This document shows, piece after piece, positions 34,735 through 47,230 of a DNA stretch of 64,000 nt. Position 1 is the first letter of the stretch; each line of letters opens with the position of its first letter. The stretch is from Haematobia irritans (lineage: Eukaryota; Arthropoda; Insecta; Diptera; Muscidae). Under the pieces are notes generated by a model. It was not told the origin of the DNA. It was given only the letters and a program-made list of their open reading frames with translations, and did no database searches. The position numbers and the translations under genes were made by a program. Where the stretch lies: assembly GCF_050003625.1 (NCBI RefSeq), contig NC_134400.1, positions 47,915,096 through 47,979,095 on the forward strand, written 5' to 3'.

Positions 34735-36472
34735 ATTTTTATACCCTAAACCACATAGTGGTTAGGGTATAATAAGTTTGATCTGCCAAAAAATGTGCCT
34801 ACCAGAAATATTGATTTTAGACCCCATAAAATATATACCGATCGACTCAGAATCACCTCCTGAGTCGATCTAGCGCTTGGTGTCCGTCCGTCTGTCCATG
34901 TATTTGTTGTTCACAGGATTCCGGTCGCAATTATTAACCGATTTTGATAAAATTTGGTACAGGGAGTTTTTTGGGCATAAGGACGAACGCTATTGAATTT
35001 GGAAGAAATCGGATCAAATTTAGATATAGCTCCCATATATATGTATCGCCCGATTTCGACAAATGGGGTCACGTTGCACTCTTTTTCAAACGGATCGTCA
35101 CAAAATTTGGCAAAAGGTAATATTTTCCATCGCCCTTCAAGTGTGCAAAATTTCATCCAAATCGGTTCAGATTTAGATATAGCTCTCATATATGTGTATC
35201 GCCCGATTTTCCCAAATTTGGCCACAAAACCTTTATTTATCAACCGATCTTACTCAAAGTTGACTAAATATAATCTTCTATAGCACTAACTATATGTGCA
35301 AAAAATCATCGAAATCGGTTCAGATTTAGATATAGCTCCCATATAAATGTACCGCCCGATTTTTCTAAATTTGGTCATAAAACCCTTATTTATCAACCGA
35401 TCTTACTCAAATTTGGCTAAATGTAGTCTTCTATAGCACTAACTATATGTGCAAAAAATCATCGAAATCGGTTCAGATTTAGATATAGCTCCGATCTTAC
35501 TCAAAGTTGGCTAGATCCAGTCCTCTATAGTACTAACTATATGTGCAAAATTTCATCGAAATCGGTTCAAATGTAGATATAGCTCCCATATATGTATCAC
35601 CTGATTTTGAAAAATTCGCGCCTAATAACCTTATGTTTGACCATACAGGTCTTATTTCGTAACTAATCTTACTCAAATCTTGCACACGGTAACCTTTTGT
35701 GGTATTAATCAAACCCGCAAAATATTATGCAAATTGGTTCAGATTTAGATATAGCTTCCATATATATGCATCGCTCGATTTTCACAAATTTGGCCATAGT
35801 ACTCTTATTTATTAACCAATGTTACTCAAATTTCAAATTTTGATGTACTAGCCGATCGTACTTATACGTACTTGTAGCTCTTACTTAAGAATATTGCTCG
35901 ATTTTTACAAATTTGTATTTATTACCCACACGAATTTAACGATTTTCTCTTTTTTTAATAATGGGCTCAATATTAGTGGCATACTAACTCCGTAGGTGCA
36001 ATATCAACACAGCCAGTGTTGCTAGAAGTAGGGGAAATTCCCTATATGTTTTTAGCGTCTTGTAGGGACGTAGGGCCACAATGTAGGACATTTTCACTCA
36101 ACACAATTTGTAATAATTTTTACATTTTGGTGGCTCTAGAGGAGGAAATTAGAAACCGGCAAGGCTTGAGCTTTAACAATGTGTGGTAAACTTTATTTCT
36201 GTAGAAAATTTTGTCAACATTTTATTTCTAAAGAAAATTTTGTCAAAATTGTATTTCTATAGAAATTTTTTTCAAAATATTATTTCTATAAAAAATTTTC
36301 TCAAAATTTTATTTCTGTGGAATTTTTTCTCAAAATTTGATTTCTATAGAATTTATTGACAAAATTTTATTTCTATAGAAAAATTTCTCACATAAATACG
36401 ACTTAAATTTATAATCTATGGACTTAAAATTTAAGTCGGCTAATGCCATGGGATGGTACACTATGTAAGTAA
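34735..36472 (+). mobile_element. mini-me-like element, family C
   Basis: Left end TTTTTATACCCTAAACCAC with inverse GTGGTTAGGGTATAA, a core with an extra palindromic GACTCAGAATCACCTCCTGA, a short GTCC tract, then 153-bp monomers (GAAATCGGTT at 35311 and 35464). A hAT-like insertion with CAGTGTTGCTAG starts at about 36013, and a 29-bp array follows (about 36190-36395). The far end is present but decayed. Confidence 0.75.
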
Positions 36473-38600
<2,128 letters not shown>

Positions 38601-39110
38601 TACGAGTTCATATAAATAAGTAAAATAAAAATAATTTTTAAAATATAAAATAGTAAAAAACATTGAAATAGAACGAAGTTAAGAAAATTATAGAAAATTC
38701 TTCAAGTGATTGAAAAGTGTTTTCTTAAATTTGTTTGCGTTGTCAATGGATTGAAGGTTTGTTGGCAACGAGTTTCAAAGAGAGACAGAATGCGGCATAA
38801 ATTGTCTCTCGCACTCTTGAAGTCTATGTCGATCTGGTATAAGCAGTACACCTCTGTTATACCGCCTGAAAAGCATATGTATCTTATGCAAATCTCTAAG
38901 ATTCCTTACAAATTTTTAAAATGTGGGCGTTATAGTACAAAGAATTCCTGTCGCAATGCTATAATTATATTTTTTCCTGTTAGGTACTCATTTGTAAGCA
39001 ACCCCTACATACAAAAGAAAATTTCCCCAAGAGAATAATCAGCCGGTGTAAATCACCTAATGGGTAAGTCCTGAGGAAGAATAATAAAAAACAAAACCAA
39101 CAATTGTTAC
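38601..39110. other. unassigned, unique-looking
   Basis: No element signature. The plus-strand frame 38706-39038 (110 residues) has no motif I recognise and no flanking splice-site evidence I can judge; it could be chance. Confidence 0.4.
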
Positions 39111-40405
39111 AAAAATAACAAGTATATACGGACGTAAGTTCGGTCAGGCCGAAACTTATGTACCCTTCACCATGGATTGTGTAGAAACTTCTACTAAAGA
39201 CTGTCATCCACAATCGAATTACTTGGGTTGCGATAACACTTGCCGATGGCAAAGTATTTTAAAATTTCCTAACAACGTCTTCTAAATTGCAAGGTAGTCC
39301 ATACGTGGTATATATTAAACTAAATACGTATATAATTCAGTTTGACAAAATTTTATATAGAAATAAAATTTTGACAAAATTTTCTATAGAAATAAAATTT
39401 TGGCAAAATCTTCTATAGAAATAAAATTTTGACAAAATTTTCTATAGAAATAAAATTTTGACAAAATTTCATATAGAAATAAAATTTTGACAACATTTTC
39501 TATAGAAACAAAATTTTTACAAAATTTTCTATAGAAATAAAATTTTCTATAGAAATAAAATTTTGACAAAATCTTCTATAGAAATAAAATTTTGACAAAA
39601 TTTTCTATAGAAATAAAATTTTGGTAGATTACTTTTTTGGCTCGAGTGGCAACCATGATTATGAACCGATATGGACCAATTTTTGTGTGATTGGGGATCG
39701 GCTATATATAACTATAGACCGATATGGACCAATTTTTGCATGGTTGTTGAGACCATATGCTAACACCACGTACCAAATTTCAACAAGATCGGGTGAAGTT
39801 TACTCCTCCAAGAGTCTCCGGAGTTCAAATCTGGGGATCGGTTTATATGGGGGCTATATATAATTATGGACCGATATGGACCAATTTTTGCGTGGTTGTT
39901 AAAGACCATATACGAGTACCACGTACCAAATTTCAACCAGATCGGGCGAAGTGTGCTCCTCCAAGATGCTCCGGAGGTCAAATCTGGGGATCGGTTTAAA
40001 TGGGGCGATATATAATTTTGGACCGATATGGACCAATTTTTGTATGGTTGTTAGAGACCATATACTTACACGACGTACCAAATTTCGTCCGGATCGAATG
40101 AATTTTGCTCCTCCAAGAGGCTCCGGAGTTCAAACGTAAAAGTGGTCCATTATGGCCCATTTTCAATACCATCCGACCAACATCAATAGCAACTACTTGT
40201 GCCAAGTTTCACGTCGATAGCTTGTTTCGTTCGGAAGTTAGCGTGATTTCAACAGACGGACGGACGGACATGCTTAGATCGACTCAGAATTTCACCACGA
40301 CCCAGAGTATATATACTTTATGGGGTCTTAGAACAATATGTCGATGTGTTACAAACGGAATGACAAAGTTAATATACCCCCATCCTATGGTGGAGGGTAT
40401 AAAAA
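39111..40405 (-). mobile_element. mini-me-like element, family A, full-length, reverse
   Basis: Far end (CAAGTATATACGGACGTAAG, GGTCAGGCCG) at left, 29-bp array (39340-39626), the GATTGGGGATCGGCTATATA module, about three monomers, GTCY remnant, core and GGTGGAGGGTATAAAAAT at right. About 1.3 kb. Its intact module at 39685-39715 is the empty-site reference for the LINE insertion at 49456. Confidence 0.87.
39340..39626. repeat. 29-bp minisatellite array
   Basis: About ten units, one shortened (39541-39560). Confidence 0.88.
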
Positions 40406-40970
40406 TCTTAAACATCAAAGGGATTGCTCGCAACGGAAGCCCATCGTCAGTCATTTATGTCGGAATATATTTTTTGTTTTTTATGTATATACATTTGTAT
40501 CTACATGTATGGCAAAAAAATGATGTATATACGTCCTACTGAAATTGTGATTCCCATAGCCACAGTATTATTTTTATTACATTATTTTACATACAGCAAC
40601 ATTAGCAACAAGATGATAATAACAATTCTAATTCTTTTACACAGAAAGTCAATTTATTTAAATTTAACTGACGAATTTTTTCATTGTTATAACGAACAAT
40701 TTTCATTAGTTTCATAAAAATGTTAAGTTATAGTTAAAAGAAATTTGGCGATTAAATGGGAAATTGATTACAATAGCGAAATATTTAATTTAAATTTGAA
40801 TAGAACATTTCATTAATATTAGGAAACCTTTTCTATCAGTGTACACTAAAAAAATGTTGTTCGTATTCTAAAAAAAAAGAAATGTAAATATTGTTCAGCG
40901 TAGAAGACACATAACGTATATTCTCGGATATAAAGTTTTTTCCCTGTTCAAAGGTCATTTTTCCTTATAA
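40406..40970. other. unassigned; truncated TA-type MITE at right
   Basis: About 40406-40843 shows nothing recognisable (the 97-residue frame is low-complexity). From 40844, CACTAAAAAAATGTTGTTCG and following sequence match the end of the CACTGAAAAAAA MITE family in reverse. Confidence 0.45.
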
Positions 40971-40971
40971 T

Positions 40972-41128
40972 TAGGTTAGGTCAGGTTAAAGTTTCAGGCT
41001 CACTTAGACTATTCAGTCCTTTGTAATATCACATTAACTAAACGTACCTATTACATTTGTGAACACCTAGTTTTAACCGCTGAACCTTCTCGATTATTTT
41101 CTTCTGTTGAACCAACCAGATTGTTCTG
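40972..41128 (-). repeat. SINE 3' fragment
   Basis: Begins TTAGGTTAGGTCAGG and continues CTCACTTAGACTATTCAGTC, the reverse complement of the last part of the SINE at 21857-22199, then diverges. Confidence 0.65.
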
Positions 41129-41830
41129 CACTCAAAAAAAGTGAACTCTCTATTTCACTAAAGCCAATTTAACTTTATTTTAGTTAATGGAATTATTATG
41201 TTTGGAGAAAGTTTTCTTTACTCTAATAATTTTTTGCGTCCGTTAGTTAAATTAACTAAAACCGAGGAAAACAATATACACAAATGAAGCATAAAGATTA
41301 ACTAACTTCGTGTCTTCCACAAAATAGTTCAGTATTTCTTTACATTTGCAAATTTTACTACAAATGCGTTCATCATGAACTTCGTATGTCACTAAAGACA
41401 TTCTTGCAATTTTGAACTCCAATTTTTTCCTTCAAACTACAAATTTTTCTTTAACAAGCGAAAAAAACTTAATTATGTCTAATAAATTTTCTTGAATTTG
41501 TCGAAAACTATTTACTTATTTTAATGACATCGGCGTGATGCCAGCGTTTGTTGTTGTTGTAACAGTTTATTGTGATTTCATCCATTTTTATGTTATACGC
41601 TTTGGTACTTCAGCTTGTGGCCAGATCGAGGAACTCTGCGACTAAGGTGGGGTGCGTCCAGAGTGACCTGGCGGTAAGTCGGGTTGGTTTAGCTGGGCAA
41701 GAGAAAAGATAACGCGTGTCGCGTGGCCAGCGTTTGTAATACTGTTTAGTTAAAACTTTCTAAAAATATTCAAAATTTTCTAAAATTTACCGAAAGTTAT
41801 CTTCCTGGTGAGTTCACTTTTTTTTCAGTG
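41129..41830. mobile_element. MITE with CACTCAAAAAAAGTGAACTC ends
   Basis: Ends are CACTCAAAAAAAGTGAACTC and GAGTTCACTTTTTTTTCAG(TG), an inverted pair with one to two mismatches. No unambiguous target duplication. The right end abuts the 3' end of the LINE relic. An internal GC-richer patch (about 41620-41740) is of unknown origin. Confidence 0.7.
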
Positions 41831-42439
41831 TGCTAAGACTGCTGAAGTTAACGTTTTCCAGGTCCGCCAGTAATCTAAAGCTATATGTTATGCCCCTAAA
41901 ATTCGCTTACGCCTTACAAAAAATGCAGGACACTCACACGAGAGTTGTTTAATTGATTCCTTTTCCTCCGCATTATGACAGCTCATACAGTAGTCATTAT
42001 ACTTCGCACCAATAGTTTTTGCAAATTCGCCTATCAGGCAGCGATTCGTTATAGCAGATATCAGAAGTGAGAACACTAGCATATCTAATGTGCGGTTCAA
42101 GTTTAAATGGGGCCATATTTGCTTGGTGTCGTTACAACCCTTGCAATTCTCCCACCGAACATTTGCCATCATGACAGCCTTCTCACGCAGTAAGAGCTTG
42201 CTGGTAGCCAAAGACATACAAACAGATTCTTGTTCCCCTGGAATATGTTCCTAGCCTTGCTAGCTCATCTGCTTCGCAGTTCCCCGGTATGTTGCTATTG
42301 CCAGGTACCCATATTAGGTGAATATTGTGCTGCTCAGCCATCTCATTGAGAGACTTGCGGCAGTCGATGGCCGTTTTCGAGTTGAGGAACACAGAGTCCA
42401 AGGATTTTATTGCAGGGTGACTGTCTGAGTATATATTAA

Positions 42440-42587
42440 CCCTCTAATGCCCCAACTTTTTTCCATCTGAACAGTTGTAATTAAGTTTTCTTTTTATTTT
42501 ACCCATTTTTGTTGTCTTAAGGTGTTTTACTAAAAGCTTCCTTATTAAATGAAGACCGCCCAAAAGGCGGGCTTGGGCATTAGAGGG
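42440..42587. mobile_element. piggyBac-type MITE, TTAA duplication (copy in duplication unit 1)
   Basis: 148 bp with terminal repeats CCCTCTAATGCCC and GGGCATTAGAGGG, flanked by TTAA on both sides (42436-42439 and 42588-42591). Subterminal GACCGCCCAAAAGGCGGGC. Removal of the MITE and one TTAA restores the RNase H frame. Noncoding. Confidence 0.92.
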
Positions 42588-43104
42588 TTAATGCCAATAT
42601 TGCTTGGAGCATTACTTCTCAGCCAATTCACCACTTCTCTTATTGCTGATATTTCAGCCAGAAAAACACTACAGTGATCAGGTAGTCTTTTCGCTATTCA
42701 AAGTTCCAGATCTTTAGAATATACTCCGAAACCCACTTCTCCATCGAGTTTGGAGCCATCAGTGTAGAAATTTATATATCTTTTATTCCCCGGGGTCCGT
42801 GTACACCACGCCTCACTGTTGGGAATTAGAGTCTCATGACAGCCTTCTCACGCAGTAAGAGCTTGCTGGTAGCCAAAGACATACAAACAGATTCTTGTTC
42901 CCCTGGAATATGTTCCTAGCCTTGCTAGCCCATCTGCTTCGCAGTTCCCCGGTATGTTGCTATTGCCAGGTACCCATATTAGGTGAATATTGTGCTGCTC
43001 AGCCATCTCATTGAGAGACTTGCGGCAGTCGATGGCCGTTTTCGAGTTGAGGAACACAGAGTCCAAGGATTTTATTGCAGGGTGACTGCCTGAGTATATA
43101 TTAA

Positions 43105-43251
43105 CCCTCTAATGCCCCAACTTTTTTCCATCTGAACAGTTGTAATTAAGTTTTCTTTTTATTTTACCCATTTTTGTTGTCTTAAGGTGTTTTACTAAAA
43201 GCTTCCTTATTAAATGAAGACCGCCCAAAGGCGGGCTTGGGCATTAGAGGG
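43105..43251. mobile_element. piggyBac-type MITE, TTAA duplication (copy in duplication unit 2)
   Basis: Same element and same insertion point as 42440-42587, one base shorter; a product of the tandem duplication, not a second insertion. Confidence 0.92.
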
Positions 43252-43870
43252 TTAATGCCAATATTGCTTGGAGCATTACTTCTCAGCCAATTCACCACTT
43301 CTCTTATTGCTGATATTTCAGCCTGAAAAACACTACAGTGATCAGGTAGTCTTTTCGCTATTCAAAGTTCCAGATCTTTAGAATATACTCCGAAACCCAC
43401 TTCTCCATCGAGTTTGGAGCCATCAGTGTAGAAATTTATATATCTTTTATTCCCCGGGGTCCGTGTACACCACGCCTCACTGTTGGGAATTAGAGTCTCA
43501 AACTTTTTCTCAAAAAGTGGTCTCGCCAAAGTGTAATCCACCACGTTAGGCACATCTAGCATTATTTTGAGGACCGAACCGTGACCGTAACCTCTTTCCG
43601 ACCACAGCGATAGCTCGCGCAACCGCAAAACGTTGTTGCAGCTGATTGTTTGGCCAAAATGTCTAAAGGCAATAGATGCAGTATGACATTAAGGGAATTT
43701 GTTCCTGTTTTGCTGAATGCACCTGAGATACACAAACACGCCATACGCTGAACTTTGTCTAAACTTGTTGGCTGGTGAAGTGCCGGCCACCAGACTATAA
43801 CACCATATAGCATTATAGATCTAACCACTGCCGTGTATAGCCAATGCACAATTTTTGGTTTTAGGCCTTT

Positions 43871-44112
43871 TTGCACGAATATAAAGCAAACCTCTGCAAC
43901 GAATACACAAGCGAATACTTCAAGCACACGCCACACAATTCGAGTAGTAACTTCAGTGTCCATTTCTCAAACGAGTGAAATAGAAACCTTGCACATTGTG
44001 AACCAAAACAAATAGAACCTAGTAAAGCAAGCACCCAACAATGTTTTGAAGTATTCGAATGTAATCGGAATTCCAAATCCATTCGTTTTATAATTTCCAT
44101 TTCTGTGTAGAT
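43871..44112. other. unassigned spacer
   Basis: Between the LINE 5' break and a hAT MITE. Low-similarity AT-rich sequence; no gene seen. Ends with the first copy of the GTGTAGAT duplication. Confidence 0.45.
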
Positions 44113-44854
44113 CAGTGTTGCCAGGTGATTTTTGATTCTTCCCCCCAAATCTTAAGAAAAAAACCCCTAAATTGGTCTAAGCTTTTTTCAAAAACCCCCA
44201 AAAAATTTCAGAATATTAAAATACAGAAAGTGGTCCCAAAATTACGTGAACAAAAAATCCTATAGTGGTACACTTTAAAAATTAAATTTAACACAAATAT
44301 ATATCCTGAAAGAAGAGTTCTTTCCTGAGAAACGAAATTTTAGAAAAACTAAGTTTTCTTTTGATGCTAAATTTTTTTTCGTTTGAAGTAAATAAAAAAT
44401 AAAATTTGCTATTTAAGAAAATACTTTAAAACAAAAGAGATTTTCGTTTGTTTAAAATTTCATCCCTGAGGAAATTATTTTTTCTATGGATGTAATAATA
44501 CAATATGTATATCAATTTAAATTTATTGATATTACTCTTACTCTTAAAAAGCTTTCAGCTGCTAAGTTAAAATACGATTGTTTTTAATTTTGTCAAATAT
44601 TAAAAATGCCCTTTCAACAGAAGAGTTTAAAAAAGATAACGAAAATAATGCTATTGGATACTTGTTTGTATTTAGGATCTTCTTGTTGACTTTCCGCATC
44701 TTTTTTCTCCTAACTCATGCTAGAATTGTTCCGAATTTGCTTGAGAATGGCTCCACTTTATAAGGTCTGAAATAATTTTTTACCCCTAAAAACCTCCCTA
44801 AACGTGGAAAAACCCCCTAAATTTGGGGGGAAAACCCCTAACCTGGCAACACTG
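44113..44854. mobile_element. hAT MITE, CAGTGTTGCCAGG ends, 8-bp TSD
   Basis: 742 bp with exact 13-bp terminal repeats CAGTGTTGCCAGG / CCTGGCAACACTG and an exact duplication GTGTAGAT at 44105-44112 and 44855-44862. Subterminal regions repeat CCCCTAAA / AACCCCC blocks. The internal 61-residue frame has no transposase motif. The family's left end recurs at 53704. Confidence 0.93.
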
Positions 44855-44862
44855 GTGTAGAT

Positions 44863-45099
44863 GAAGTCATTTCGTTTTCTCAACTATAAGAGTATGCTAC
44901 ACACACATACACACCATTCCTATTTTGTTTATTGTCGGCACATAGAATAAAAAGCACAGACCCGTTCACAGCCTGCATTCATTAACTTCTGCCAGTCAAC
45001 TGATCGACGATTGTGTTTGTCTTTTGTTTGATAGTTACTTCGTGTCTCATACGAAGTTTCGTCGTTGCTAAAGCAAAGTATTCTATCTTCACTAAAAAT
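44863..45099. other. unassigned spacer
   Basis: No gene. Contains an interrupted ACTTCGTGT...ACGAAGT inverted pair near 45039-45058. Confidence 0.4.
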
Positions 45100-45686
45100 C
45101 AGTGCTGAGCTGCCAATTTTGCCGATTTATCGGCATTTTGACGATTTTTTACTCAAAAAATAGCAAATGCCGATTTTCCGATTTTTGCCCCAAAAATGAC
45201 TCGGTTCAAAAACTTGGACTAGAAGCAGTTCGTTTACACATTTAGAGCCAGCAAAAGAGAGAATACATTTGACAATAGTCAGATATAGAAATTGCTAGTC
45301 TTTGCTAGAGATTTCATACATCTAGGAGCTATACCTCATTTTACATCTACAGTATTAGTATCACGGTTTGAAGAAAATTTTATCAAAAATCTACCAAATT
45401 ACAAAAATATCTTGAAGTTGTTGATCAAATTTTTGTGGTTAGTATATATAAAAATTTTGTTTTATTAGAAAGAAATATTTTTTATGGAATTTATAGAAAA
45501 TTTCGGCAAATTTTTATTTCTATAAAAAAATTTTGTCAAAATTTTATTTCTTATTGTTGTTTTTTTGTTTTTTGATCTCAGCTTAAAGCCATGCATTGAC
45601 TAAACTACAAGTGTAGCTTAACCAACAGAGGAAAAGTATGCTTGTCAAATTTATTTGGGCAAAGCCCTATAGACTGCAAGATGGTT

Positions 45687-45731
45687 GGATGTACAGCTGT
45701 TTCGGAATTACCACATTCCTCATCAGCATCC
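45687..45731 (-). ncRNA. hammerhead ribozyme, type I, minimal helix III (unit 1)
   Basis: Minus strand: helix I GGATG pairs with CATCC; core CTGATGA; helix II GGAAT / ATTCC with a 6-base loop GTGGTA; core GAAA; helix III CAG-CTG of 3 bp with no loop; then the UA cleavage dinucleotide (GUA) before CATCC. All conserved core bases are present. Self-cleavage would fall after the A opposite 45692. A 3-bp palindromic helix III is typical of ribozymes active as dimers (CAGCTG pairing between two copies). Confidence 0.9.
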
Positions 45732-46122
45732 TCTACTTGCAGCAAAACTATCAACCAATTATCAGAATAAATTCGGGTAATTCACTCAACCCAACGTGAA
45801 CTACACTTGAACCTCCCGAAAAAGGGTTTAATAGTCGGCTACTGCCTAAACAAATTTGCCAGCATATCTCTTTTCCTTTGCCAAACTCAAATCATCGATT
45901 TGTATGTATTTGGCTGGGTTTGTTTTTGAGCGTGCTTCCTCTATCTTCATTCGTTTTGTTTGTTATTGTTGGCTTCTCTTCAATCGTTATTGTTGTTTTT
46001 TTGTTTTTTGATCTCAGCTTAAAGCCATGCATTGACTAAACTACAAGTGTAGCTTAACCAACAGAGGAAAAGTATGCTTGTCAAATTTATTTGGGCAAAG
46101 CCCTATAGACTGCAAGATGGTT

Positions 46123-46167
46123 GGATGTACAGCTGTTTCGGAATTACCACATTCCTCATCAGCATCC
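46123..46167 (-). ncRNA. hammerhead ribozyme, type I, minimal helix III (unit 2)
   Basis: Identical in sequence to the ribozyme 436 bp to the left. Cleavage at both sites of one minus-strand transcript would release a 436-nt RNA. Confidence 0.9.
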
Positions 46168-46454
46168 TCTACTTGCAGCAAAACTATCAACCAATTATCA
46201 GAATAAATTCGGGTAATTCACTCAACCCAACGTGAACTACACTTGAACCTCCCGAAAAAGGGTTTGATAGTCGGCTACTGCCTAAACAAATTTGCCAGCA
46301 TATCTCTTTTCCTTTGCCAAACTCAAATCATCGATTTGTATGTATTTGGCTGGGTTTGTTTTTGAGCGTGCTTCCTCTATCTTCATTCGTTTTGTTTGTT
46401 ATTGTTGGCTTCTCTTCAATCGTTATTGTTGTTTTTTTTTTTTTTTTTTTTTTT

Positions 46455-47230
46455 TTTCTATAGAAAATTTTGTCAAAATTTTACTTCTATAGAAAATTTT
46501 GTTAAAATTTTATTTCTGCAGAAAAAGTTGTCAAAATTTTATTTCTACAGAAAAAGTTGTCAAAATTTTATTTCTATAGAAAATTTCGACAAAATATTAT
46601 TTCTATAGAATTGTTTTTTTTAAATTTTATTTCTATAGCAAATTTTGTCAAAATTTTATTTTTATAGAAAATTTTGTCAAAATTTTATTTCTATAGAAAA
46701 TTTTGTTAAAATTTTATTTCTACAGAACAAGTTGTCCAAATTTTATTTCTACAGAAAAAGTTGTCAAAATTTTATTTCTATAGAAAATTTCGGCAAAATT
46801 TTATTTCTATAGATTTTTTTTCAAAATTTTATTTCTATAGCAAATTTTGTCAAAATTTTATTTTTATAGAAAATTTTGTCAAAATTTTATTTCTATAGAA
46901 AATTTTGTTAAAATTTTATTTCTACAGAACAAGTTGTCAAATCTTTATTTCTATAGAAAATTTCGGCAAAATTTTATTTCTATAGAAATTTTTTTCAAAA
47001 TTTTATTTCTATAGAGAATTTTGTAAAATTTTTAATTCTATAGAAAACTTTCTCAAGCCTTTATATCTGTAGAAAATTTTTGCACATTTTTATTTCTATA
47101 GAATATTCTTGCAAAAATTTATTTCTATAGAATATTTTTGGCAATTTTTTCTATAGTAAATTCTTGCAAAAATGTATTTCTATGAACATTTTTGCAAAAT
47201 TGTATTTGTAAGAAAATTTTTAAAAATTTT
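46455..47230. repeat. 29-bp minisatellite array, the longest in the window
   Basis: About 26 units, with higher-order repetition: a group containing ACAGAAAAAGTTGTC and AATTTCGGCAAAA variants occurs two to three times. Decays toward the right. Confidence 0.88.

Larger units (their letters stand above)
42169..43497. repeat. 665-bp tandem duplication within the LINE relic
   Basis: 42169-42833 and 42834-43497 are head-to-tail copies differing by about four substitutions and one deleted A (AAAAGG versus AAAGG). The break occurs at a TCA shared by both ends. Both copies carry the same MITE insertion. Confidence 0.93.
41831..43870 (-). pseudogene. non-LTR retrotransposon (LOA/R1/I-group) 3' relic: RT C-terminus and RNase H
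   Basis: Reading right to left: an RT C-terminal segment with GLKPKIVHWLYTAVVR, YGVIVWWPAL and KVQRMACL; a frameshift near 43630; then an RNase H domain with FYTDGSKL, FQAEISAI, IYSDSHPAI and WVPGNSNIPGNCEADELA, which supply the four acidic positions D-E-D-D; then a C-terminal region with CMSCH...CECPAF. A TGA follows SKDLEL, a piggyBac-type MITE interrupts RNase H just before IYSDS, and a 665-bp tandem duplication doubles most of the RNase H block. The 5' side is truncated at about 43870. An RNase H-bearing LINE; exact clade uncertain. Confidence 0.82.
45551..46457 (-). mobile_element. tandem 436-bp retrozyme-like repeat (two full units)
   Basis: Units 45551-45986 and 45987-46422 are near-identical (for example GTTTAATAG versus GTTTGATAG), followed by the first few bases of a third unit running into poly-T (to about 46457). 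Each has a complete hammerhead ribozyme on the minus strand and no open frame. The pair sits inside a 29-bp array, whose TTTATTTC / TATAGAAA halves flank it, so it inserted there. Tandem noncoding monomers with type I hammerheads are the hallmark of metazoan retrozymes and of the repeated ends of Penelope-like elements. Minus-strand orientation follows from the ribozyme. Confidence 0.8.

Noticed and set aside
38706..39038. 110-residue plus-strand frame as a host gene
   Set aside because: No family recognised; length is within chance expectation for this amount of sequence.
44578..44763. 61-residue frame inside the hAT MITE as a transposase remnant
   Set aside because: Low-complexity F/L/I-rich with no hAT motifs.
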